This document shows, one piece after another, positions 25,337 through 38,725 of a stretch of DNA of 64,000 nt. Every line of letters begins with the position of its first letter. The first letter of the stretch is position 1. Source of the stretch: Tetrahymena thermophila SB210 (Eukaryota > Ciliophora > Oligohymenophorea > Hymenostomatida > Tetrahymenidae). The stretch spans positions 124,001 through 188,000 of the forward strand of contig NW_002476227.1 in NCBI RefSeq assembly GCF_000189635.1. Direction: 5' to 3'. Made by a program: the position numbers and the translations under genes. The notes beneath the pieces were generated by a model. That model worked only from the letters and a program-made list of their open reading frames with translations. It searched no databases and had not been told where the DNA came from.

Positions 25337-27529
25337 TCAGCGATAACTTTTTATTTTATCTTTTTCGCTATCAGTTCCATAATTAATCTTTTAGATGTCA
25401 TTTAAATTGATGCACTCACTTTTTCTTTAAATAGTGAATTTAAAACCTTTTTATTGTATGCTCGGACTATTGATTTAGTTTTTTTATATTGCATTTTATG
25501 CTACTTCTTCATGAGGTTTTAATGATATACTTTTTTTAGAGCACATTGGACACTGACTTTTTAACTTTAGCACTTCAATCATTCTTAGTTTTATTTTTTG
25601 TAACTCTTCTTAAATCATAATAGCAGGTTGAATCATACCTATAATTTGAGAAGTGTTTTTAGTATTATCTTCAGAGCTGAATTTATGGTTGTAAAGAGTT
25701 ATATTTGATGAAGAGTGGCCACTTACTTAGTTTGCTAAGCTATTTTGATGAGTCAAATTATTGCTTAAATTATTTCCAGTGTTTTAGCTCACGTTGGTTG
25801 TTTTATTCATATTATTAGAATCGTTATTTGAAAACTTAGTTTTATTTTTGCCTGTTTTATCGAATGAGCTTATTTAAATAACCTTATCCTTTACTTTATC
25901 GAAATGAATTTTTCTCTTAGGAGAAGTTGGTAAAGATGATCTTGGTTGCTAACTTGTAGATTTATAAGATTAGATATCTTCAATAGGTTGTTGATTCTAT
26001 TTAATCAAGGATGCTTTCCTAAATTCAGCTAAGGCTTTAGAGTTAGGAGACTGTTTTACCAAATTAGTCAAAGAATCAGCTTAAGACAGACTTTCTTACA
26101 CATATTGCTACTCCATTTACAATATATTTTTAAAGCAATCATTTTCAAAAAGGTTAATCGGAGCTTTTTGTTCAATGAGTCTTTTTAATTATAAAATGGC
26201 TAAATCTTTTATCTAATTAGAAATTGTAAGCAATTTATTTAAATCAAATTTTTCTGAATCTAATTTATCTATCCTTTCTTTTAATTACTCTCTTTCAAGC
26301 TTTAATAGATTCAGATCTAAGTTATTAGCAGAGCCTTTTGTGAAAACAGTTTCACTAACAAGGCTATTGTGAGTTTATAATTGATTTTGAGTGTGATAAG
26401 GAGCTTAATAGCTTTAAAGTTCTTAAATGGAAGCATTTCTTATAGATTTGTTTGTATTGGAAAAGTTGCTGCCATTTACAGCTGTATTGCTTGGTATTAT
26501 TTATTATTTTTTACTGGATGGAAAGAAGAAAGGTCCCTTTAAATCTTTGTTTTTAGCTGATTGAACTTGTTAATTCGGTTGCTAAGGAATTTGTTGTAGA
26601 TACAGCTACTAAAGTGCAGAAGGGTTGCCAGTAGCAGAGTGCGGTTATATTTAAAACGTCTTATTAAATTAAGCATGAGACTATGTGAAATCAGTTGTAT
26701 TTTGGTTTTTAAAAAGGGATTTCATTGGTGAAAAAACACCTTTTACATGCTAAAAGTTAATTTATTAAATTTAAGAATTCGCCTAAGAAATGCTGCTGTT
26801 TTATAAAGGGCTTTAAGAGCTACTCCATTATGCGCCACTTCCGCTTTATTGTTATATTTATTGCAGAAGTGTAGATTAAATAGAATTTTGTTGCTGATTA
26901 TTATGGCTTAAGTTATTGTTTGCGAAGCTATTTCTTTAAGATTATTAGAAATTAGCTCCTATATTAAGGTGGATATTTTTTGCCTGTTTATTCTAATTAG
27001 AAGGAGAAAAATTAAGAGCCTTATGAGAATAAGAGATCCTTTTTTAATTTTTAAAGTCCTACATTAGAGACTCATTACTTAATTTATTTTGAATTGACTT
27101 GCGATTGTTTTGAGTTAGCTGTAAACCATTGTTTAGTGTAATTTATGGTATTGGTATTTATTGTGCATGCTTTTATTCTAGCTCTCCTTACTGCTATTAA
27201 GAAATAGTTTATTCTGTGTCCTTACTTACAGTGTTTTATGAAATATTCTAAATTTTACTATTTCCAATACTTGAAAACATGTGTTAACCAGCTATTAAAC
27301 TGCTATTATTATGTGTGTTCATGTTTTTTATAGTATCTACTTTCGCTAATGTAGATTTTATTTAATTTACTTGCTAATTTGAATATATTTAGGTAATTAA
27401 ATCATGCTAAAGCTACAGGGAAGATGGTTGGTGAGAACTAGAACGAAAATTAGAAGCTGTTGAATTTAAACTCTTCACTCCAGTGGAATTCTAATTTAGC
27501 TAAAGATTTAGCTTTGCCTAAAAACTCAT
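25337..27529 (-). CDS. Ser/Asn/Gln-rich protein with a short coiled coil, unknown
   Basis: A single uninterrupted frame of 731 codons including TGA, starting at MSFQAKLNLQLNQ. Most of it is low-complexity Ser, Asn and Gln. Around residues 430-530 there is a leucine- and charge-rich helix (ERIDKLDSEKFDLNKLL and QLKRLIEQK) that probably forms a coiled coil. Near the C-terminus a Cys pair (SQCPMCSKKS) could bind metal, but it is isolated. Basic patches such as SPKRKIHFDKVKDKV could be nuclear-targeting or phosphorylation regions. No known domain is recognised. The absence of introns over 2.2 kb contrasts with the neighbours. It converges with the coiled-coil gene and shares the strand of the next gene to the right. 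Function is unknown. Confidence 0.8.
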
Positions 27530-28845
27530 TAAGGAAAAGATAATGAATGTGCTTACTTAGAATTTATTGATTCTATTTATTTGCAATTAAAATAAATATC
27601 TTAATTTTGCTTATTTTCTTAATTTTTTAACTTAATTAAAAAGAAAAAAAAACAAAGCATTTATAATTAAAAAAACAGAGAACCCTTAGATAGAAATTTT
27701 TGATTGAATTTAGAATTAAATACGATTGATATTAATCATTAAGTATTGAATAACTACATTTTAATTTATAAAAATTGTTTGATAAATAATCAGCTTTATA
27801 AAGAATATGAGTGGTTTGTTATTAAATTATTAATCCTAAGGGCTAACAAACAGCTACTTACAACCATCTCATTTATATTTATTTTTACATCTATTTTTTA
27901 ATAATAACTTCTTCAGCTATCTACGCAATCCTTAAATATAAAGAAAAGATATTTTTGTCCACAATTCTTCTAATTACAATCAAATACTTTAGAAAATTTT
28001 GTTTAATTTATAAAAGAAACTTATTTAATTTTTGATATAAAATGCTTTTTGATAACAAATAGCCATCCATTGATTTCTAAATCTACAAAGTCGTACTAAT
28101 TATTGTTTACACTTAATTCCTTTATAACAAAACTTACTATATTCATATCCAAATTCAAGTAATTTATTTATACCTCAATTTATTTTACCTCTTTTCTCTA
28201 TTTCTTTTCATAAACCATTTTTTTATTCAATGAATAATTATTTTATTTAGGATATAATTAAAATCATTAAATAAATAAAATAAATACACTTTTTTTCTTT
28301 TAGATTAAAGATTTAATTTTCTTTAAATGTTATTTTGTTTGTTTTAAACATTAATAATTATTTTTTTATTGAAAAGCTATTTTTAATAATATAATTTAAA
28401 TTTTATAAACAAACCTTATTTACATTATTTTTAAACAAATATTTTAAATACTTCAAATATTAATATTTTATATAAAATTAGTCTTATAAGGTTTGTGTAA
28501 AAAAAGTACAATTAATTAAAAAATCTATCAGTAATTTATTTGAAATAGCTAATTAAGTATATCGCTGTTCCTGCATTTGAAATATCACAATCATCAACCT
28601 TTAATGATATCATGATTTATGATAATTCAAAAGATTATTATATTATTCATCAACATTTTTTGTTCTAGGTTTAATTTTTTTTTTTATATTTGTTTTAAAA
28701 TTCTTAATAATTTTAAATTTTTTTCCTCAAAGAGTTCTGATTACTTTTTGAGGAAATTCGGCCCCCTTAGAAAGGGTTAAGTAATTAATTAACTAATTAA
28801 GTAAGAAAATTAGATTTTATTGTTTAATATGTGTCATTCATTCAT
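27530..28845. other. Intergenic, tandem minus-strand genes
   Basis: About 1.3 kb of AT-rich DNA forming the upstream region of the 25337-27529 gene and the 3' flank of the 28846-30378 gene. A CATT simple repeat abuts the stop codon at 28846. No gene was seen. Confidence 0.5.
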
Positions 28846-30378
28846 TCATTCTTGGAAAGAATCTATATTAAATACATCTGCTAGGATAATTTCTAAAGAC
28901 TTAGATTTTGTTTGTATGAATAGCCTTAAATTGTGATAATTTAAATTCTTTTTATAATAATCATCAATTTAAAGTTTACAATCGTAATTTGGGTAATTTA
29001 CGATTTCAAATATTTTATCTTGGAGTGAGACTCTTACTTCTATCTGTTAAGAGTCTGTTTTTACTATTAAATCTTTACCCTTGACTGGTTTAGAAAGAGA
29101 ACTAAATGGACTCTTTGAGACTTATCCATTAGAGTAGAGTAAACTGTAAGTTAAGCAATCTATAAAACCATCTCTATCTTTCTCAGTATCTCTGACCATG
29201 CCAATATCAAAATAAGTTCTATCAACATTACATAAAATTTTAAATCTAAATATATATTTTTATTCTTTATCTAAAATGATGTTAGATACGCATTAACCTG
29301 GATAATTTGAATCAGTTGTAGCTTTGATGGAAATACTTTAATTTTTAGTTATGGAAATAATTTATTTATCGTTATTAAAGTTAGTCTAATTAAAGGTAAT
29401 TGGTTATTAATTCAATTATTTTTTTTCAAGATCAAATACTTAATTTCTGATAATATCTAAATCATAGTCTCTCAATAGTTAAAAATCTATGGGTTTTTTG
29501 TTTGGTTGAAAGAGCTCTATATTATTAAGTTAATCCAACAACGGATGTATTTAATTCAAAATAATTTTAAACTTTTAAGTGAACTTGTCAGAACAGAAAT
29601 TAGATTTTGTAGAAATGAGGCTGACGATTTAATCAACAAAAATATTTTATTACTCTATTTAAATCTTTGTGTCTGAATAATCATGATTTTTAGATTATTT
29701 GCAATCTTATTGACAAAAAAAATTAATTTAATCAACTAAATTTAGTATTGATTTTTTAATGATGCTAGGATAATCATAATTGATTTAATTTTTAGCATCA
29801 ATGTGTTAATTCAAAAGTTAAGAAATAACTTTAGTATTTTGGTCTTTTGCTTCTATCATTTATTTAATTATTTATTTGCATTTAGCTTATTTTTGATGGA
29901 CATCAGTTTTATCTTCTAAAAGAGTATTTCTCAGATCTAAAATCTTTGAAATTTCTTAGTATTTTTCTAATATATAACTGTCTTTATATTACTTTAGAGA
30001 GTAGTTTATCATTCTCTTTTTGCACTGATCAACTTAAAAAAGAAAGTCTTAAATTAATTGATCAAAAAAGCTGTTGATTTGTTAAATAAGAGATGATTAA
30101 ATATCTTAATCTTTCGATTCATTTATCAAGCTTTGCAGAATTTTATCATTGTTCAAAGGAGGCCACTTAGACAATATTTTTTGGTTTCCTTCATCAATTA
30201 ACTTGTGAATAAGTATAAAATTTTTTTGCTAGTAGCTCTCATCTTCATCTTAACAACAGCAGCAATATAAAATATCTTTCTCATAATTTTGAGGTAAATT
30301 ATTTACTTGAATAAATTCTAGCTTAAATCCAAGATGCTTTGGACATTTAAGCATTTATTCACTATATTTAACATCCAT
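28846..30378 (-). CDS. Cys/His-headed coiled-coil protein with SPRY-like C-terminus
   Basis: One uninterrupted frame of 511 codons including TGA. Residues 9-42 carry a small possible zinc-binding cluster: Cys12, His15 and four consecutive cysteines at 39-42 (LYCCCCQDE). A long helical middle follows (about 75-280), with heptad-like runs such as LLEDKTDVHQKQAKCKQII. The last 150 or so residues read as a beta-rich domain with features of the B30.2/SPRY fold (FRFKILCNVDRTYFDIGMV, then LLYSNGQV). The order of zinc module, coiled coil and SPRY is that of TRIM-like proteins, and ciliates have large families of similar architecture, but there is no clear RING and the match is by eye. An E3 ligase role should not be assumed. 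A start at Met9 would also be possible. Confidence 0.7.
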
Positions 30379-33300
30379 ATTAAATATTTATCTATCTAGT
30401 TTGCTATTTTATAGAATTCTAAAAATCTTGTTTTACTTTTGCTGAAAAACCAAATAAAAAATAAAAAATAAAAATTAATTATATTAATTTTTAATACACA
30501 CTCCAAAATAATATAAATAGTTGAATAATTTTGTGGTAGATCTATTTATTAATCAATCAATATTATTAATTTATTATCTCTCTATCTATTTATTTTATAT
30601 TTTTCTACACTAAATATTTTTTATAATGAATAAAATATTTGTATTAAATATATTTAGCATTCAATATAAATTAGAGAAGAATATATTTATTTAGTCAAAA
30701 AAAAATTAAAAATCAAAAAAAGCAAACAGGATTTCATAATTTTACAATATAAAAAATTTAAATTTTTTAGTAGTGTTAAATATTATTAGATTCTAAAAGA
30801 TTTGTTTTATAAACAAAAAATAAATCTATTTTCATCAAATTCTCTTTCTCAAATAAAAAAATATTTAAAAATATTAACTTTATACTTTTAATTTGATATT
30901 TTATAAATTATAATTATTAGATATTGTAGAAATCCTTCCTATAATCGACGCAATAGTTAAATAATAATTTCATTTAAATATGTCAAATATCCAATTATTT
31001 TTTTCAAAATCAAGTTGGCCATTTATGATAGCAATCATTTACTCTTAATTATTTTTAAGCATCTAAAAATACTTCTATTAACACATAAAATTCAAACACA
31101 AATAATCATCTTTTTATACATAATTACCTATTTAAAAGATAATTAATTTGTTTATTTATTTATTACTCAACACAATCAATATTGATATAATAGAAAATAA
31201 GATCTATTATAAAAAATATATTATAAACTTTATCTAATTTACAAATCAAAATATTATATATATAAAAATTTTCAAAATGTCGATGTAAAAATTAAGAATC
31301 CATGTCCTAACCATTTTTCTATTAAACTAAAGTTAATGATAGATGAATAAATTATTTTGTTATCAAATAATCTAAGCAAAAATCAAAGTTAGAAATAATT
31401 AAAAAGTTTGTATTTATTTATATTTTAAAATGAAATAAATAAATATCTTAATATTCTTTGAATTAAAATACTTTGATGTTTATGAAAAATAAAAATATCG
31501 AATTAATTATGAAAATATTATTTGTAATTAAATTTGATTAATTTTATTTGATGTATTTTTATTTAATTTATTTTAATATTTATTTATTTTTTTAATTTGT
31601 TTTGTATTTGTATTTGATTGCTTGCTTGTTTAATTTATTTTATTTGTTTATTTGTAAATTTTATTTTTTATTTCTTTTGTGTTTATTTAATATTTTTATT
31701 TTTTTGTTTTTTCTTTGTTTAATTTTTTATTCTTGCTTCTTCTTGTTTTATGTTTAATGTGCTTTTAGCGCTGTTATTAATTGCTTGCTTGCTGTCTTTA
31801 TCTATATCTAGTATTTTTAAAAAATATTTCTATATATTCATTTCTTTTTAACTTTTGGAAATAAGTTTTTTTCGATATTAATCTCAACTTAAGTATTTAT
31901 TTGTTATCTTAATTTCTATTTTAAAAAACTAATGGATTGGATGTTCACCGATTCGGGGATTTAAAATATAATTGTCATATCTTGAAATCATGATAATTTT
32001 TGGGTTAAATGCTTAAGGAAATTAATATTTTGCGAAAAAAATGTAGAGAATTGGAAATAACTTGGTGATTAAAGAGTAACATGATTTTGATGAGGAAACT
32101 TTGCAGACTTCATTTTGATTTGTTTAAAAACTTAGTGGAATGGAACCCCATTTCATCTATTGATGAAACAAAACTAAAGATTAAAATATTTTTTTATCTG
32201 TTTGCAAAGTTAGTTATTCATCTTGAAAATGTTCTCCAGAACTCAAATTATCCTTTCTCTTTTAATTGTTTAGTTTGTTAATTTATTTGAGTTTTTAAAA
32301 TTCTTTGAATTTCTTGTATCTAAATTTAATTTTGATTTTGATTTTGATTTTTCCTCTCTTAAAGTAAAGCCAATCGCTTTATTAAATTAAAATAATTAAA
32401 TTCTTTCTTTTAATAATGAATATAATAAATATTGAATGACTTGAATAATTAATAAAATGAAAGAAAGAAACAATGAATGAATGAATGATTGGATATATGA
32501 ATGTTTGAAGATAATGAATAATTAAATATTTGCTTGCTTTTATTGAAGTCTGTCTGTGTTTGTTTAAATACTTGCATTAATAGTATTTATTTGGCTATAT
32601 TTAATCATTAAAAAAAGTGTAATTAAATTGTCAAAAAATGTCTTTATTTTTTTCTATGAAAGTAAGTAAATGAATTCTGATTAAATGTGATTGCTTGTTA
32701 CGAAATTTATTAGGAAAGCTTAGTCAATCAAAGAACATGGAAAATGTAATCTTTTTGAATCAATGAATCAAATATTCAAAAACATTTCCAAAGATTTCAA
32801 TTTTACATATTGTAATCAAAGTTATTCTTTAAATACCATCGGTTTGCGAATAACCAATTTAATATTCTTTGAGTAAAATAATCGTCTCTCTGTAATTATA
32901 ATAAATTTTTAAATATAACTTTCAAGTGCGTCATAAAGGGACTTGTCTATAATAAAATCCCTTGAAATGGCTCTATCGAAGACAGAATGCCTAAAAAAAG
33001 CATTGAAGAAAATGATTTTACCTTATATCTGATAGAAATATGACTTTTAATTAATGCAATAAAGGAATAAAAAAATTTTTTATAATAAGGAATAATAATC
33101 ATGTAAAGTTGTTAGTCTTTAATATATGACTAATGCGTATGAAAGTGTGTATTTGCTTATTTATATATTTTATATATTTATGCTTCAGAAGAGATTATAA
33201 GGATACACATTTTAGATTAATTTACATTCGATGAAGACAATATATTTACTTTCAATTAACACTGATATTTATATTCTATTCTTGCAGAAAAAGCTTTTTG

Positions 33301-34822
33301 CTTGAGGTTTTTCAATACAGATTCATCAAAAGTGCACTTTCATTTTGAAAGAAATTTTAAAGTATGTAAGCAAAAAATTTTTTTTTAACTAGATGTCAAT
33401 CAAAAAAAGTAATTCAGCAATCTGAAAATAAAATTTTTAGAATTATTAAAATCGAAATCATTTTATTTCTTTTTAATTTGTACTTTTGATTTGATTGAGC
33501 TCAAAAGCTTTTTGATATAGAATCTTTCTCATTTGATTTCTTTATTAGCTTGCATTTCTATTAAAAAGAAATACTATATATGTACGTATATACATAAATA
33601 TTGCTTTGAATTAAAAAAATGCCTCATTGGAAATTGTTATAGATAGATACATAGATCAGTGAATTAAGTAAAAAAAATTTAGTTTTTTTTTAAATAAATT
33701 TCACTTATTTGGTATCTAAAAAGAAATATAATATTATATTTAGTTTAATTTCTTTACTAGAAATATTAATCAACTCATTCTTTTTAACAAAAGAAAATCT
33801 CTTCAATATGCATTTATTTAATAGTAAAAAAACAAAACAATTATAATTGAAATTTCTGATTAAGTAAATTGTAAAAAGCACAATCAATTACACTTATATT
33901 GCAAAGCGATATATATATATATTCTTTATTTTTAAAGATTGATTAGAAGTTATAAAAAAATACAATTCTTATTTTTTTCTACATTAAAATTAAAAATAAA
34001 AAAATAATATTATAATTATTAAGAAGAAGAAAGTAAATTGAAAACAAATTAAATTACCAATTTAGCACGGACTCAGTTAAAAATTGATATAATTAATTAA
34101 TCTGATCCTGTTTGCTAACAATTAGAATAATAATTATTATTAAAATACAGGTTTTGATTTGTATTTTTATTGAGTATTTTTCAAGTATTACCTAATTTAA
34201 TTATAAATTAAATTTCTCATTCTTTCCTAAAAACTCAATATGTTTCAATGTGTTAGGTTTAACAAAATCTTAATTTCTTGATTATTCAAATGTGCTTTGA
34301 TCAACTCAATTTACAAATTTGCTTGTCTTGTTAAATTTAGTCAATTAAATTTGCTTAAAAATAAAATTTTAAGTTGAGAATTGAGCTGAATTTTCTGAAT
34401 TAATATACATACATATTGATGCTATAAAATGTAAAGTATTTTACTTTTTTTCTTCATTACTTTGAATATAAATAAAAGTTTTAGTTTACATCAAAGTTAA
34501 TTTGAAAAATGAAAAATAGTTATAGACCATCTGTCTAATTATAGTATTTATTTTTGTATTTTAAATAATTTTAAAACTAAACAACCAACCATAGATTTTG
34601 CATTCAAAAATAAAGTTACATACATTCAAAAAATATGTAATTAAAGATGAAAAGCAATATCAAAATTATCATAGCGAAGTAAAAATTATTATTTTTTAAA
34701 GCGAAGTTATTGTGAAAAGAAAAGAATTGCATAATTCGAGACTAAAACCTAAGTGAAAAAATTATTCAGTATTTTTTAATTTTATGAATAAAAAATGCAG
34801 ATAAGTATTATTTATTTATTAT

Positions 34823-35302
34823 ATATTCTTTTTTTTCTTTCTTTCTTTTTTTGTTTGTTTGCTTGCTTGCTTGCTATTGTCTTAAGAGCAAATTTAATTA
34901 TATTTAATTTGTTAACATTAAATTTAAATGAAGGATTTATTTATTTATGCATTTATTATAAAAAATTAAAGAATGTAAATCGTCCTAGCACATTCGGCAT
35001 TGAGGCTTAAAATTACAGAAATCAAATAAAAAGAAACAAACAAATAATCAGAATTTTTAATTAACAAATTTTATCTTTTCAATATTTTCTAGTTCACCTA
35101 AACAAATAAACAAACAAAAATTAATTTTGCCTAATTATGCTTATTTGTTTCATCAAATAATTGATAAATTCTTGATTAGATACTTATTTCTAGTTAGTTA
35201 GTTAGTTATCTATGCAAATTATTCTACAATTTTTTTCACTCAATTAAAAGAAAATATTTATCTGATTTTTTTTATATCAAACAAGCAAACAAACAAACAA
35301 AC
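34823..35302. repeat. Opposed low-complexity tracts (GTTT/GCTT)n and (AAAC)n
   Basis: The plus strand carries CTTT, GTTT and GCTT tetramers at about 34823-34874. Then AAAC-type tetramers occur at about 35033-35046 and 35100-35118, and again at 35281-35302. The later tracts are roughly reverse complements of the first, so the segment could fold back. The purine/pyrimidine skew flips in between. Confidence 0.6.
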
Positions 35303-35886
35303 TCAATAAAAAACGCATACAAAAGCTGTAATAGATTATTATTTTAGAAATATTGATATCTCTGTTAATACAAATAATAAGTCGTGTTACAATAACTATC
35401 AGTAAAGAAAAGTATTTACTTGCTTATTAGGACGATAATACAAAATATATATAATGCATGTATGTAAATAGGTAAATTTTTGTGAAAATTTAAACGAACT
35501 TCAAAATCAGAAAAATTTTATGAAATATTTAGCTATATTTGTTTTATTTTGGAATATGGAATAGGTATTTTAACATATTGCAGCTTATTTTCAAATATGT
35601 TTGCTTGCATTTCATTAGTCTTAAGATGCTTACATTTGATGAATGAATTATGTATTTACTGCGAACTTTTTTCATAAAATGTGTTACATAAATTGTTTTA
35701 AAGTTATACTAATTTTAAAGGTTACTTGATAATATTTGCAAAAACTTAGGGGTGAGGTGCAATTGATAAATTTGTTGGAATTGATTAGAATTATAAATTT
35801 AAGCAAATCTGAATGTACGAAGTATTAAATCAATGATCTGATTGAAAAAGTAAATAAAGTTTTGATATAAAGTTAGATTGATTGAA

Positions 35887-36150
35887 AAATAGATAGAACA
35901 TACATAGATATACATACATACATTCATACATACATATATATACACACATACAGTTTTGAATTCTTTCTTTTCAAAGGCTTATCATAAATTAATAAATATA
36001 TAAGCAAATAATTGGCCGATCTATCTATCTATTAATAAATCAATCTAATTACAATGATATCAATAATAATATCAATTAATTAAATTTTTGACAAACAAGC
36101 AAATAGTCTGATAGATAAGTAGGTAAGTAGGTATGTATGTAGGTAGGAGC
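35887..36150. repeat. Microsatellite cluster (ATAC)n, (ATCT)n, (GTAG)n
   Basis: Tetramer repeats follow each other: TACA/ATAC units at about 35900-35951, ATCT units at about 36017-36031 and GTAG/GTAT units at about 36115-36149. These lie about 260 bp upstream of the start codon of the PAS-like gene. Confidence 0.8.
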
Positions 36151-36410
36151 TTTCTCCAACTAATTAAATTTGTAGATATTGATTTTTTTTATTATTAATA
36201 TAATACTCAAATAAATTATAATAAATAAGTAGAACCCAATTAATTTAAAAAAAGGTAAATTAAAAAAATAAAAAACAAGAAATTAAAAACACATACTTAT
36301 TGTTTGTTTTTGAGCTATCTGCCACACCTAAATACCCAAACTACCTCTTTAGCACTCCCTTCAAAGCACTTTTTTCTGCCCTTCCAAACTAATATTCCCT
36401 TAAAGAAAGA

Positions 36411-38222
36411 ATGGACCGTATTTACAACTTGAGAAAATCCAACTCAAAACTCTGCTTTTAAGTTGATTCTTATTTTGATGATGAAGCTGAATCATTAAAG
36501 AATTCATAGGACAGCGAAGAATTTAAATTAAAAAATAGAAGCAAATCTTCTATGAGTAACTCGAAACTACAGAGCTGTCTTAATTCTCACTAAAGCAGAA
36601 GAAATTACCAAGCTAGAAGTCTTTAAGAAGATTAGAGGACAAGCTGCCAGAGCACAAGCTTCCCATCTGAGGATATATCTAATCCTAGTATGGCATCCAT
36701 CAATAATAATAATAATAATACAACTGAAAGTAAAAAAAGCAAGAAATCCATGAAGATCTAAGATAAATCAGTGGCTTCTCTCTAAAAATGTCTTATGAAA
36801 CACCTTGAAAGAAATTCCGCTGCATAAGAACTATTAGAACACTCTAAATTTTTCAGCTTGCCCTAGGTAAAATATTATTTATTATGCTTAAATGCTCTTA
36901 AATTTATAATAGAACTATTTTTCTAACAATTTATCTTCCCGTTTTTATTCTCAACCTTGTTGAGAATTTGTTTCCCCATTATTATTTTTTACTATTCTTA
37001 ATTTAAATTTATTTATTTATTTTTCCTATTTCATAAATTAAATAACTTAACATATATATATATATTTAAAAAAACTTTACATTTTAATCAATAGATTAAT
37101 TTACCAGTAAATTGTTCTTACTTACAAAAGCAAGCAACAAATCCCATTTAAGAAAACAATTTAATATCAATTTTCTCTTCCTTAAATGAGACTCACTCTC
37201 CTCTCTACGCAACATCTAATAAAAATCAATAAATTGTGACACTGGCTTTGCGCTAAAACCTGTCTTTTGACTATCTATAAAAGTAATAAAAATTAGCTTT
37301 TTAAATAATTTACAGATTTTATAATAATTTATTATCCTAATTAAAATCAAAAGTTGTCCCAACTACTTCACATCATAAACCAGCCCTCAAGTCTTGAAAA
37401 AAATAATAGGATTTAAGGATTTTTCCAATTCAATTTAAATGAAAAACTCTTAAATATTTTCTTAGAAGGATTAATCCAGCTGCTTGAAGGAAGCAAGTAG
37501 CAGTGATAAATAAGCAAATATTTAATAGAAGGCTTCAATAAATTCAAGGAAGAAAAACAAGGTTTAGTCTAAATACTCCTAATCACAGTCAATTTTGCAA
37601 TTGGCAGAGAATAACAAATAAAACAGCTTCATTATCGTCGAAAACATAAAATACCAGTCTTAAGACGACAACTCTGAAAACAAATAAATTCATATTCACA
37701 TAAGTCACTGCTTGCTCAAGTAGTTAGGTTGGGATATCTAAGAATTTGTCGATCAAGTTTCCTTTTCTGGTCTTCCAGAGTAAAAAATTTAACAATTTTA
37801 TTTTACAATTATTTTATTAAAATGCTATTTTAAAAAAGAATTGCTTGCACCAAGAATTATGAGAGCCTTATTCACTCATTGATGTCACTTTTAACAGAAA
37901 ATACAGAACAATCTTCATTGTGCGAGAAATCAGTGGATACAAATGATACCAGTAATTTCAACTCAGATAAAGAAACTTTCAATGCAGAAATGAGCTTAAT
38001 CAGTTGCAAAGGAGAGGTAAAAAAATAACATTTTTACAAATTAGATAATTTGAAAGAAAGAGAGAGAGAGAGAGAAAGACGAGAATATTTTAAAGTATTT
38101 AGAGTGAAAGATAAACAATTGTGAAAAATTGTTATTTATTTACTTATTTTTTTTGTAAATACTGTGATTTGGTAAAAGAGGTTATAGAGAGTTATACTTG
38201 CGAATTACAGATGCGCTGGTGA
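36411..38222 (+). CDS. Protein with a PAS-like C-terminal domain
   Basis: Five exons (36411-36866, 37095-37282, 37354-37779, 37839-38016, 38190-38222) join in phase to 427 codons including TGA. The N-terminal 150 residues are Ser-, Lys- and Asn-rich with an Asn run and basic patches (SKKSKKSMK). The C-terminal 130 or so residues read like a PAS fold: a hydrophobic strand, then SHCLLKQLGWDIQEFVDQV in the place of the typical LLGY-x-x-E-E-L helix, then a helix with LIHSLMSLLTE, then EMSLISCKGESYTCELQMRW in the place of the final strands. Fungal and oomycete regulators carry such C-terminal PAS modules, so a regulatory role is possible, but I see no DNA-binding domain. The last intron (38017-38189) is the least certain; its acceptor was chosen because it restores the strand and gives a stop directly. 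Confidence 0.65.
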
Positions 38223-38725
38223 TTATTAATTAATTCTAATAATTTCTGTCAATATAAGAAATACCGAATAAAACTTATAAGAAAATATTACTTACAAAAT
38301 CAAAAATTTATCAAATAAATATATAGCTTGTTAACTTCTAATTACTAAACAATTTACTTTGATTTGCCGAATTTATTGTTTATAACAAAATACATCCAAA
38401 TACTTCACAAATCCTATTAAGTTTCTCAAATTTACCTCAAAATCAACAACTAAAATTGCCAAACCGCAGCAAATATCTCTCTAATTTACAAAACACTGAA
38501 ATATTTTACATATTTAAAGCTGTTTATTTACAAATAAGTATTTTTAAAATTTTTCAAATAATTTTCTTAATAAAAAAATTTGAGTTTGCGTTAGAATAAA
38601 TTAATAAATATGCAATTATTAAAAAATAGGCAATTGCACAACAATGCGAAGTATAAATGTGCGAAAACGGATCACTTTTCTTTAAATTTGCAAGACTAGA
38701 AGAATAGCAAGAAGATAAATTAAAA
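38223..38725. other. Short intergenic spacer
   Basis: AT-rich spacer between the PAS-like gene and the small gene at 38726. It has no clear signal. The 70 bp before 38726 contain a slightly GC-richer patch (GCGAAGTATAAATGTGCG) that may be promoter or 5' leader. Confidence 0.4.

Larger units (their letters stand above)
30379..36410. other. Gene-free 6-kb region between divergent genes
   Basis: This region lies upstream of both the minus-strand gene ending at 30378 and the plus-strand gene starting at 36411. It is AT-rich with many simple repeats and strand-asymmetric tracts: T/G-rich at 31560-31760, GAAT repeats near 32460-32500, CTTT/GTTT/GCTT at 34823-34874, AAAC at 35100-35302. Small hairpins near 32938-32996 (AAGGGA..TCCCTT and AATGC..GCATT) are the only GC-bearing structures I noticed. 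No ciliate coding frame with plausible composition was found. Confidence 0.5.

Noticed and set aside
31936-31975. GATGTTCACCGATTCGGGG patch resembling part of a tRNA
   Set aside because: No acceptor stem, no A box and no matching B box; it cannot be folded into a cloverleaf.
32081-32281. 66-codon plus-strand frame
   Set aside because: No Gln codons of TAA/TAG type, no splice context, no recognisable product and no neighbouring exon. It is consistent with chance.
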